From: Desulfobulbaceae bacterium
GTDB lineage: Bacteria > Bacteroidota > Ignavibacteria > Kapaibacteriales > UBA2268
DNA: 64,000 nt
Direction: 5' to 3'
NCBI GenBank assembly: GCA_018335795.1
Contig: JAGXRP010000008.1
Coordinates: forward strand, 22,766 to 86,765
The notes below the pieces were generated by a model, which made no database searches, was not told where the DNA came from, and was given only the letters and a program-made list of their open reading frames with translations. The position numbers and the translations under genes were made by a program. Below are positions 45,025 through 53,099 of this stretch, piece by piece (the first letter of the stretch is position 1; every line of letters begins with the position of its first letter).

Positions 45025-46053
45025 TTATTTATCCAACATGTCGTTGAAGCGACGTTCGGTGCGTGAGCGCCAATTGCCTTTGTGGTAAACGTAACTTGCA
45101 ATTAGTGGTACTGCGATTGTTGCTTCTGAGAATACCATTTGCTCGTAGGTTGTTTCGACTTTGCCCCATGAGCTTGCTTCTTTCAAAGTTGAGCCCGAAA
45201 GTCCGCCGTCGCGTTCGTCAGCTACCGTGATTTGGACTGCATATTTGTGCATTTCCGCATCAAATCCCAATACCTCGGCTGCGACTACAACGTCTTGAAT
45301 AAAATTCTTAGGTACGCCGCCACCGAGCATGAACAAACTGCTGGTTTTGACTTCGATTTTGGTTTTGGTCAATTCGAGGAAATCTTTAGCCGAGTCAATC
45401 GAAACCACTTCATTCCCGCGAAAATATTGATGATGCACTAATCCGAATCCGGCTGAACAATCCGAAAATGCCGGACAGAAAATGGGAACGCCTTTTTCGT
45501 AAGCTGTGCGGATGATTGAGCCTTGACCTTTGTTATTTGCAACAAGCCATTTGCCCATTTCTACGATAAATTCGCGCGAACTGTATGGGCGAGGTGGCAA
45601 ATTATTGGCGATTTCGGCAATAGTCATATCGCAAACGCGTAAGTCCTCTTCGTCAATATAAGTGTCGTAAATGCGGTCTATCATCAAATCTCTCAAGTCG
45701 TTATCGTCCACAAATGGAGTGCCTTGGTAGTGCTTGAATCCAAGTGCTTCCAAAAAGTCTTGGTCAACGATATTTGCTCCGGTGGAAACTATTGCGTCCA
45801 CCATGTTGTTCTCGAGCAAATCAACGACAACTTTCTTAAGGCCTGCACTAACTAAGGAGCCGGCTAATGTAAGATAGTTGCAGCAATTAACGTCGGATAC
45901 AGCCATATCGAATATTGTTGCTGCACGATGCAAATTACGTGATTGAAATGCCATTTTGCCCATTGCTTCTACTAATGGGATAGTGTTAATTTTTGTTATA
46001 TCAATATGTTCTACCAACATATCAGGATTTAGAAAATCTGTCCTTTCAGCCAT
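45025..46053 (-). CDS. Deoxyhypusine synthase-like protein
   Basis: A 342-residue NAD-dependent enzyme of the deoxyhypusine synthase family. The catalytic lysine motif SSWGKV (K298) matches the eukaryotic WGK motif; STGANIVDQD and FMLGGGVPKN fit the NAD-binding site. In eukaryotes and archaea the enzyme modifies eIF5A with the aminobutyl group of spermidine. Bacteria lack eIF5A, and some bacterial relatives make homospermidine or act on other amines, so the reaction here is uncertain. The gene stands alone, with its own hairpin terminator. Confidence 0.85.
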   Translation of the reverse strand: MAERTDFLNPDMLVEHIDITKINTIPLVEAMGKMAFQSRNLHRAATIFDMAVSDVNCCNYLTLAGSLVSAGLKKVVVDLLENNMVDAIVSTGANIVDQDFLEALGFKHYQGTPFVDDNDLRDLMIDRIYDTYIDEEDLRVCDMTIAEIANNLPPRPYSSREFIVEMGKWLVANNKGQGSIIRTAYEKGVPIFCPAFSDCSAGFGLVHHQYFRGNEVVSIDSAKDFLELTKTKIEVKTSSLFMLGGGVPKNFIQDVVVAAEVLGFDAEMHKYAVQITVADERDGGLSGSTLKEASSWGKVETTYEQMVFSEATIAVPLIASYVYHKGNWRSRTERRFNDMLDK

Positions 46054-46098
46054 GATTCACCTTTTTATTTATAATATATGGAATGTTTTTTGTCGAAA

Positions 46099-46980
46099 TC
46101 ATAATTGCTTGGAGTATTCTTCCAAGAATCTGTTTTCATAAGGCGATAAAGAATCTTTGCCATTAGAGGCGATTTTATCGAGTATATCGTTAAGTTTTTC
46201 TTCGTTTTCAGCAGGGTCGTCCGAAAGCAAAGAATACATTTCAGTTTCTAATTCATCTTCCAATGTTCTGTATTGCTTTTTCAATTTTGCATTGGAAATT
46301 AGTGCTACCGATAGTTCTTCGGGTCTTGGGACTTTCAAGTCACTATCGTATCTATCTAATCGGTTGCGATTTCTGTGATTGCTCGCTAATCTGATTTGCA
46401 AATAAATCAAAGCACCGAGTGTAATCCCAAAGAGCGCTGATGAAAATTGCGGTATAAATTGTGTGTTAATTCCCCCGGTGACGTTGACTATCTTGAGTCC
46501 GAACCAAAGGAAAATCAGCCCTGCTGTGAATAAAACAGTCGAGAGTGGTGGAAATTTCAAAAATTCTACCATTGACTTGGGCTTCATAAATAAGTACAGT
46601 GTAAGGATGAAAAATGAAACTCCTTCCATTCCGGCAATTACAACATCCGTTTTCCAGAATATAAGTGTCATTGCGCATCCATGCAGTATGGAAAGTAAAA
46701 ACAGCCAAGATGGATAGCGGAATTGGTCAACTATTTCTTCAAGTTTTGGGGAAATGAAATAGAAAGTTATTGCAAAAAGCAACATCGCTTCGACTGTTCC
46801 TGGGGTAAATGGGAAAGTCAGCAGTTTCCAAATCTGCAAACCGTCCAAAACGTCATTCGGGCGGAGCGAGAGCATATCGGGCAAAACATTTGCATAGATA
46901 TAATTAACAAAATAGAGTATTCCTACAATTAAAAGGAAAACTCTCGAGAAAACAACACTATTTTTATTACTTATCGTCAT
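46099..46980 (-). CDS. Rhomboid-fold membrane protein without catalytic residues, DUF6576-like tail
   Basis: A 293-residue protein with about six membrane helices in residues 10-200 and a cytoplasmic C-terminal region. The helix arrangement and WKLLTFPFTPG / HGCAMT segments resemble rhomboid proteases, but the active-site G-x-S-G is GMEG (Ser replaced by Glu), and the catalytic His of the last helix is absent (SSALFGITLG). It is therefore probably a pseudo-rhomboid. The C-terminal LDKIASNGKDSLSPYENRFL is a motif I associate with DUF6576 rhomboid tails in Bacteroidota. Confidence 0.75.
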   Translation of the reverse strand: MTISNKNSVVFSRVFLLIVGILYFVNYIYANVLPDMLSLRPNDVLDGLQIWKLLTFPFTPGTVEAMLLFAITFYFISPKLEEIVDQFRYPSWLFLLSILHGCAMTLIFWKTDVVIAGMEGVSFFILTLYLFMKPKSMVEFLKFPPLSTVLFTAGLIFLWFGLKIVNVTGGINTQFIPQFSSALFGITLGALIYLQIRLASNHRNRNRLDRYDSDLKVPRPEELSVALISNAKLKKQYRTLEDELETEMYSLLSDDPAENEEKLNDILDKIASNGKDSLSPYENRFLEEYSKQL

Positions 46981-47072
46981 CTTTTCAAAAAAATTTGCAT
47001 ATCATATATATAAACACATAAAAAGTCAAAAAGTCACAAGAATTCTGAATTTATTTTCAGAAAACTCGAATT

Positions 47073-47546
47073 TTATTTCAAGTTATTTAAAACTTCATCG
47101 ACTTTTTCATTGTTCATGTATTCGTAAAAGTCTTCGTTAACAGCAATCATGGGCGCTCCGCCACATGCACCCATACATTCGACTTCTTCAAGCGAGAACA
47201 TACCGTCTTCAGTACGTTCGTTATGCTTGATGCCAAGTTTGTTCGAAGTATAATCGTAAAGTTCTTTCCCTTTGAGCAACATGCAAGATACGTTTGTGCA
47301 GACTTGAATGTGATATCTGCCCATGGGTTTTTTGAAATACATTGTATAGAATGTCGCAACGCCCTCAACGTGTGAGGCAGGTAAATCGAGCAATTCGCCA
47401 ACATAACGCATTACATCTTGCGAAAGCCATCCCCATTTCTTCTGAGCCATCCATAGTACCGGCATTATCGCCGCTTTCTTTTCGGGATATTTAGATATGT
47501 GTTGCTGAACTTCTTGAAGTTCTTCTGCTGTAAACTCTATCTGCAT
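47073..47546 (-). CDS. nuoE: NADH-quinone oxidoreductase subunit E (2Fe-2S, thioredoxin-like)
   Basis: A 157-residue protein with the four cluster-binding Cys in two pairs: CTNVSC and, after ~40 residues, CMGACG. The N-terminal helical part (YPEKKAAIMPVLWMAQKKWGWLS) and HVEGVATFYTMY are typical of NuoE, part of the NADH-oxidising arm of complex I. No other nuo gene is adjacent, so the subunit is encoded away from the rest or serves another NADH/hydrogenase-type complex. A TACTTTTG box (47585-47592) lies about 40 bp upstream. Confidence 0.92.
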   Translation of the reverse strand: MQIEFTAEELQEVQQHISKYPEKKAAIMPVLWMAQKKWGWLSQDVMRYVGELLDLPASHVEGVATFYTMYFKKPMGRYHIQVCTNVSCMLLKGKELYDYTSNKLGIKHNERTEDGMFSLEEVECMGACGGAPMIAVNEDFYEYMNNEKVDEVLNNLK

Positions 47547-47623
47547 TTTTTGTCCGTTATATCAATAAATTTTCAAACTGTTTACAAAAGTAAGAATTTA
47601 TCACAAAACTTTGTAATTCTAAA

Positions 47624-48520
47624 TCATTTATTGGTTCGGTTTATAAACATTTTCACCGAAAGCCAATGCTTCATAGTAATCATCAACTTATGCAAAGCCG
47701 ATACTCTGATGCGACGTCTGAAGACATCATACTCGGAAAGCTCTATTTTCTCGAGTAAGCGATAATATATCGAATCCATGATTTCTGCGGCGATTATAGT
47801 CGGTTTTTCGTCAGGACGCAAGAAAGTACGAGCTTTGTGAAAATATTCCCGAGCTCTGCCTGTTTGGAAACGCATCATCTCGATAAAATTATCATTGTAT
47901 CTTTCCTCGAAAATATCGCTTTCGGTTATGCCGAATCTGTCAAGGTCTTCTTGGGGCAAATATATATAGCCTCTGTCCTTGTCATGTTTGACATCACGGA
48001 GTATATTTGTCATTTGCAAGGCGTAGCCGAGATTAACTGCGTAATTTTTGGTTTCTTCGTATCGGTGCCCAAAAATCTCAATACTAATCAACCCTACAAT
48101 TCCTGCAACGCTATAGCAGTAATGTTTTAGCTCGTCGAAAGTTTGGTACCGATTGCGAATTAAATCTGTCCGGACACCATCAATCAAAGTCAAAAAGTAT
48201 TGCTTTGGTATATCAAAACGGTTTATCGCCGCTTGGAATGGAAATAGAATTGGTGATAATGTCTTTGTAGTGTACATCTTTTCGATTTCATCTTCCCACC
48301 AAGCCAATCTGTCAAGTTTTTTAAGGATAGATTTCTTGTTTATGTTTGGCGAGCCGTCAACTATATCGTCAATATAGCTACAAAAAGCATACACGGAAGT
48401 GATAGCATTACGTTCTTCTTTTGGCAACAGCTTGAAGGAATACAAAAAGTTGGAGCGCTCCAGCTTGGGTGGCTCTACATTTTCGTAATTTGCAAGTTGT
48501 ATTTGGTCTATCGTTTCCAT
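47624..48520 (-). CDS. hpnD: Presqualene diphosphate synthase HpnD-like
   Basis: A 298-residue trans-isoprenyl synthase. Two Asp-rich motifs (SYIDDIVDG near residue 48 and NILRDVKHD near residue 175) bind Mg and farnesyl diphosphate, and RGYIYLPQEDL is typical of the HpnD branch. In the HpnCDE route HpnD makes presqualene diphosphate from two farnesyl diphosphates, HpnC gives hydroxysqualene and HpnE reduces it to squalene for hopanoids. It starts 7 bp after the hpnC stop. hpnE is not in the window. Confidence 0.86.
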   Translation of the reverse strand: METIDQIQLANYENVEPPKLERSNFLYSFKLLPKEERNAITSVYAFCSYIDDIVDGSPNINKKSILKKLDRLAWWEDEIEKMYTTKTLSPILFPFQAAINRFDIPKQYFLTLIDGVRTDLIRNRYQTFDELKHYCYSVAGIVGLISIEIFGHRYEETKNYAVNLGYALQMTNILRDVKHDKDRGYIYLPQEDLDRFGITESDIFEERYNDNFIEMMRFQTGRAREYFHKARTFLRPDEKPTIIAAEIMDSIYYRLLEKIELSEYDVFRRRIRVSALHKLMITMKHWLSVKMFINRTNK

Positions 48521-48527
48521 CTCTATT

Positions 48528-49451
48528 TCAAAAATGATTCCTAATTGCTCTAAATAATATCGTCGGGAAATCTCCCTTATTTAATGTAACACGTTTATGT
48601 ATGACATTTATCTCTAATTTTCTCAACTTTTCTAACATTTTCAACCCACTTTCAAAAGTTATTGCAATTTCTAACTTTAATCGTTTTGAAATTAAACAAT
48701 TTATTAAATTTTTTCCAAATGAAAAAAAATTATTTGTAAAATTATAAATTTCTGCCAAACTTTTTTCAAAATTTTTATCGTCTATGTTGTTTGGAAAATC
48801 TGAAAAGTCTAATGAATGCTTATTGCAAATATCTTTAGGTATGTATATTCTTCCATTCGGGACATCTACAGAAATGTCTTGCCAGAAATTAACCAACTGC
48901 AATCCCGTGCAAATAGCCTCTGAGAATAATTTTGTTTGGGGGTTGTATTCTCCAAAAAGTCGTAGCACAAGCTCGCCGATTGGATTTGCTGAATTGGAGC
49001 AATAGCTTAAAGATTCGTGAAATGTTGCCGGTTGAACAAATCGGATATCTGAAATAAATGCTTTTATAAGCTTTTCAAATGGCTCAATCGGAATAACTTT
49101 GATTTTCATTGTATCGCGAACAGCCATTGCAATCGGATTTGTCAATGTGGATTCGTCAGTCGAGTCCAATATGCCCAAGAATGATTGCAACGCAAATACG
49201 CGTTGCTCTGTATCCGAAAAAGCAAGTTCATCGGCTATATCGTCAGCTATTCGGGCAAATGCATAAACCGAATAAAAGTATTTGCGTGTGTGGCGAGGAA
49301 TCAAAATTGAGCCGACAGGAAAATTTTCGTAATGTGCTTTAGCGATTTTTTGACAAAACTGATAGGCGTCGTCAATATTGGTGCATGCAAAAGAGCCACC
49401 GTCAGGCAGTGTCAGTTCTAAAAGGCTCTTTTTATCGGCTACTATTTTCAA
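48528..49451 (-). CDS. hpnC: Hydroxysqualene synthase HpnC-like
   Basis: A 307-residue relative of HpnD. The block HYENFPVGSILIPR and YAFARIADDIADE (first Asp-rich motif) are characteristic of HpnC, and NFWQDISVDVPNGRIYIP holds the second. The start codon is TTG at 49451: an in-frame stop lies two codons upstream and no internal ATG would keep the family N-terminus. The gene precedes hpnD in one operon and follows the 2TM gene by 34 bp. Confidence 0.85.
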   Translation of the reverse strand: MKIVADKKSLLELTLPDGGSFACTNIDDAYQFCQKIAKAHYENFPVGSILIPRHTRKYFYSVYAFARIADDIADELAFSDTEQRVFALQSFLGILDSTDESTLTNPIAMAVRDTMKIKVIPIEPFEKLIKAFISDIRFVQPATFHESLSYCSNSANPIGELVLRLFGEYNPQTKLFSEAICTGLQLVNFWQDISVDVPNGRIYIPKDICNKHSLDFSDFPNNIDDKNFEKSLAEIYNFTNNFFSFGKNLINCLISKRLKLEIAITFESGLKMLEKLRKLEINVIHKRVTLNKGDFPTILFRAIRNHF

Positions 49452-49485
49452 ATTTTACTTTGTATGTAAATTTCATAATTTTGAA

Positions 49486-49953
49486 TCATCTATTGAATGC
49501 ATCAATTATACTGTCGAGAATATTTTTCCACTTTTTGCTGTTCATCAGCTTGCGAGCGCCCTTTTCGACTTTTTCTTCACTCGGGAAAAAGCTATCTACG
49601 AAGTCAAAAGCCAAGCCAATACCCCAGCCCAGAATTGGGAAAATTGACCAGGAAATCCCCGGAGTCATGTAATCAATCCCGACTAAAAAAGAATTGACAA
49701 TGACATAAGCGGTGAGATGCTCGTAGAAAGATGAGCGTTTTCGTTTGAGCCAAACAGATTTAGCACTTTCAAATTCGTTTACAGCTATATCTTCGTTCAT
49801 TGCTTTCCGCACCTGCGATGGGTCAATATTTAGTTCGTTTGCGATGCGTAAGAGTTCAGCTTCTGTTACAGAACCGCTGTAAGACGGTGAAGCATCAATA
49901 GCACGCCTCAAAATCCTGTCCACTTCTTCCTTACTATATAACTTTTCACTCAT
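49486..49953 (-). CDS. 2TM-domain protein
   Basis: A 155-residue protein. Residues ~1-60 are a charged helical region resembling short oligomerisation/SHOCT-like segments (LYSKEEVDRILRRAI, IDPSQVRKAM); residues ~75-115 form two membrane helices (AYVIVNSFLVGIDY, SIFPILGWGIGLAFDF), the 2TM domain common in Bacteroidota. Function is unknown. I chose ATG 49953, with AAGG 5 bases upstream, over the in-frame GTG at 49959. It may be the first gene of the hpnCD operon. Confidence 0.75.
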   Translation of the reverse strand: MSEKLYSKEEVDRILRRAIDASPSYSGSVTEAELLRIANELNIDPSQVRKAMNEDIAVNEFESAKSVWLKRKRSSFYEHLTAYVIVNSFLVGIDYMTPGISWSIFPILGWGIGLAFDFVDSFFPSEEKVEKGARKLMNSKKWKNILDSIIDAFNR

Positions 49954-50131
49954 AAACACCTTACAACAAATGATTTATGCTCAAAAATAAGGAAATCCGC
50001 CGTCTCAAACAAATTGTTTAAATAAAGTCTTTCAGATACCATTTACTAACTCCATTTAGTTATGACTAAAATTTAAGCGAAACCTTTACGTATAATATAC
50101 GTATCTAATAGTGATAAAGTTATAGGAATAG

Positions 50132-50509
50132 ATGAAAGTTTTGTGGGATAAGATAAAAAGAGCAACGGGTGTAATCATTATGATTGCAGTGTTATTTATT
50201 GCTTATAATACTGCTACAAACGGTCACTATCATATAACCGAGACCGGATTCATGCTTTGGCATGCCCACCCACATTCTGATAGCTCTAATCCTATACCGG
50301 TCAAAAGTCACGCACATAGTGATTTGGATTTTCTAATGTTGCAAATGCTGACAAATCTACTTCTTGCGACTTTAGCATTCATTATGATTGCTTTGGCAAT
50401 CAAAGGCAGTATTGTTCGGAATTTGAAAACGTATCAATCCCCTATAATTGATAATTTCCTTGTTTCATTCAAATCTCTTCGGGCTCCACCACTTTCATTT
50501 CAATATTAA
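50132..50509 (+). CDS. His-rich two-helix membrane protein
   Basis: A 125-residue protein with membrane helices at about residues 12-28 and 70-92. The extracytoplasmic loop between them carries clustered histidines: NGHYH, HAHPH and KSHAHS, seven or more within 40 residues, suggesting metal binding. It precedes a TonB-dependent receptor on the same strand, so a role in sensing or handling the metal or metal complex taken up by that receptor is plausible (inference). No family recognised. Confidence 0.65.
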   Translation: MKVLWDKIKRATGVIIMIAVLFIAYNTATNGHYHITETGFMLWHAHPHSDSSNPIPVKSHAHSDLDFLMLQMLTNLLLATLAFIMIALAIKGSIVRNLKTYQSPIIDNFLVSFKSLRAPPLSFQY

Positions 50510-50646
50510 AATTCGGCATCAACTAAGTGCTTTCACCTCGTGAAGGCAATGTTATTCAAACATAGTTAGCTTCTACTTCAAGAGGCAATTATAACGGTTT
50601 ATGGAAAGCCGTAATAAATTTGTTTAATTATTAATTAAGATGAATC

Positions 50647-52953
50647 ATGAAATATATCATTTATGTACTATTATTATTTGTTGTTTTTTCAAATGAAGCA
50701 TTTGCGCACAATCACACGATAAGAGGAGTCGTCCGGACTAAGAACGGAGACGGAAGCGTAATACCGAGTGCGACGGTAAGAATAGCCAATACTACATTAG
50801 GAACTATCGCTAATAGCAAAGGGGAATTTGTACTCAGGGGAATTCCTGACGGGAAATTCAAAGTTTTGGTCTCTGCTATCGGTTACGAGCCTTTTTCGTA
50901 CGAAATCAATTTCGAACATACCGACGGTGATGAACTTGAAATTGAAGTAGGGATGATTGAAACCAATCTCACAACACCCGATTTGGTTGTTACGGCAACT
51001 CGTTCAGAAAAAATTTATGAAGATGTGCCCGTGAAAGTATCGGTGCTGTCGAGCAAAATTCTCGAATCAACTTCATCAGTCAGCTTACGAGACGGACTTA
51101 GCTTTCAGCCGGGTTTGCGAATTGAATCTAATTGCCAGAATTGCGGTACAAGCGAAGTGAAAATGAACGGGTTGGGTGGTCAGTATTCGCAAATCTTGAT
51201 TGACAGTCGTCCGGTATTTTCCTCTCTTAATGCTGTTTACGGATTGGAGCAAATTCCTTCCAATATGATTGACCGTATCGAAATCGTTCGCGGTGGAGGC
51301 TCGGCTCTTTATGGTGGCAGTGCAATCGCAGGTGTAATCAATATTATCACTCGCGACCCCTATCTCAATTCCTTCGAAGCCGGATTCAATCAATCATTTA
51401 CAAATAATGAAAAATCTGATAATACAATCAATCTCAACACTTCTGTCATCAACGACAAGCAAAATATGGGAGTTTATCTATTTGGGATGAATCGCACTCG
51501 CGAAGCATGGGATGCAACGGGCGATGGCATAAGCGATATTCCGGAATTGAAGGTGACTACTTTTGGGGCTCGAGCTTTTTATAAGCCTGATTATCAAAGT
51601 CGCATCGGTGTGCAATATCATATTGTTTCCGATAAACGTCGCGGTGGCAACAAATTCGAACTTCCTTATCATTTATCCGATTTGACCGAAGCTATCAATC
51701 ACATAACCAATGCCGGACAAATCAGCTACGAGAATTTCATCGGCAATTATACCAAAATGTCTTCTTACGTTTCAATGCAAAGCACCAACCGTGATAATTA
51801 CTACGGTGCTAATCAAGACCCGAACGGATATGGTACTACCGACAATTCAACATTCATAGGTGGCGTTCAGCTTTCGCAGGTTATACCATATTTCTTAGGT
51901 GCTGAGCATATCATCACCGCCGGATATGAATTCAAATATGATAATATGAGCGACAAGTTGACAGGATACAATCTTTATTTAGACCAAATCACTCGCGAGC
52001 ACGGCTTTTATGTTCAAGATGACATCAGTATGACTGACCGCGTAAGTCTAGTTTTGGGAACACGGATAGACCGTCACAACTTTTTAGATGATTTCGTTGT
52101 CAGCCCGAGAGCCAGCCTTTTGTACAAACCTTGGAGCACTTTTACTTTGCGTACAAGTTATTCCACAGGATTCAGAGCGCCGCAGGCATTCAATGAAGAT
52201 TTGCATATCAATTTGTTAGCAGGCGATTTACAAGTTGTACGAATGGCTGATGATTTGAAAACTGAATTTTCGCAGAACTTGAATTTTTCAGCCGATTACT
52301 CATTTTCGATTGGCGATGTACCCTTTGCAATATCTACGGACGTATTCTACACACATCTTGATAATGTTTTCGTGCTCGAATATGTTGGGCTGACAGAGGA
52401 TAATTATTTGCTTCTTGAGCGCCGCAACGGAAATGTAGCCGAAGTGCAGGGAATAACCTTTGAATTGCAAACGAGCATGATGAATAATTTCTCCTTTGTA
52501 GCCGGAATGACTTACCAACAAAGTAAATTCGACAAATCCTACGCATGGTTTGAAGAAGATGATGTAATTCATACGACGGACAAATTGCTCAAAAGCCCAA
52601 ATCTGTACGGCTTCGTCTCGGCATCTAAATATTTCGGCAAATCATGGACTCTTGATATGTCAGCCGTGATTTCCGGACCAATGTTTGTACCGCATTTTGC
52701 AGGTGGCATAACCCCGGACGGCTCAATCAATGAATTAAACAGATTACGCGAAACACCGGCTTTTGTGGAATTGAACGGCAAAATATCATATATTGTGAGT
52801 GCTGCTCCATATATCGAAATCGGAATCGGGATGCACAACATAATGAACAGTTTCCAGACCGACAAAGACCGTGGAGTCACTCGCGACCCTTATTACATCT
52901 ATGGTCCGGTTCGCCCGAGAACAATGTATTTCGAGATGAAAACGAAACTCTAA
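50647..52953 (+). CDS. TonB-dependent outer-membrane receptor with carboxypeptidase-like N-terminal domain
   Basis: A 768-residue protein. The signal peptide ends at FAHN; residues ~25-105 are a carboxypeptidase-regulatory-like beta domain (IRGVVRTKNGDGSVIPSATV); residues ~115-230 are the plug with VTATRSEKIYEDVPV and IEIVRGGGSALYGGSAIAG; the rest is the 22-strand barrel ending in an aromatic/charged strand (TMYFEMKTKL). The plug motif ESNCQNCG recurs in receptors linked to metal or cobalamin uptake, but the ligand is not certain. The His-rich gene upstream points to a metal. Confidence 0.88.
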   Translation: MKYIIYVLLLFVVFSNEAFAHNHTIRGVVRTKNGDGSVIPSATVRIANTTLGTIANSKGEFVLRGIPDGKFKVLVSAIGYEPFSYEINFEHTDGDELEIEVGMIETNLTTPDLVVTATRSEKIYEDVPVKVSVLSSKILESTSSVSLRDGLSFQPGLRIESNCQNCGTSEVKMNGLGGQYSQILIDSRPVFSSLNAVYGLEQIPSNMIDRIEIVRGGGSALYGGSAIAGVINIITRDPYLNSFEAGFNQSFTNNEKSDNTINLNTSVINDKQNMGVYLFGMNRTREAWDATGDGISDIPELKVTTFGARAFYKPDYQSRIGVQYHIVSDKRRGGNKFELPYHLSDLTEAINHITNAGQISYENFIGNYTKMSSYVSMQSTNRDNYYGANQDPNGYGTTDNSTFIGGVQLSQVIPYFLGAEHIITAGYEFKYDNMSDKLTGYNLYLDQITREHGFYVQDDISMTDRVSLVLGTRIDRHNFLDDFVVSPRASLLYKPWSTFTLRTSYSTGFRAPQAFNEDLHINLLAGDLQVVRMADDLKTEFSQNLNFSADYSFSIGDVPFAISTDVFYTHLDNVFVLEYVGLTEDNYLLLERRNGNVAEVQGITFELQTSMMNNFSFVAGMTYQQSKFDKSYAWFEEDDVIHTTDKLLKSPNLYGFVSASKYFGKSWTLDMSAVISGPMFVPHFAGGITPDGSINELNRLRETPAFVELNGKISYIVSAAPYIEIGIGMHNIMNSFQTDKDRGVTRDPYYIYGPVRPRTMYFEMKTKL

Positions 52954-52974
52954 ACGAAAAATATTACTGAAACT

Positions 52975-53012
52975 AATAAGCCCGTAGAATTCTGTGGGCT
53001 TATTTTTTTTTG
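52975..53012 (+). terminator. Rho-independent terminator after the receptor gene
   Basis: AATAAGCCC (52975-52983) and GGGCTTATT (52996-53004), 12-base loop, then a long run of T. Confidence 0.88.
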
Positions 53013-53099
53013 TTTTCCACCTTTTTCCTCATTTTCTGACAATCACAAGGGCTTAAATAACGTCATTATTGTTTTTGTGCGAAAAGTCAGGGAATAAAA

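Noticed and set aside
50510..50646. Possible cobalamin or metal riboswitch before the TonB receptor
   Set aside because: No conserved box or convincing pairing was seen in the 137 bp.
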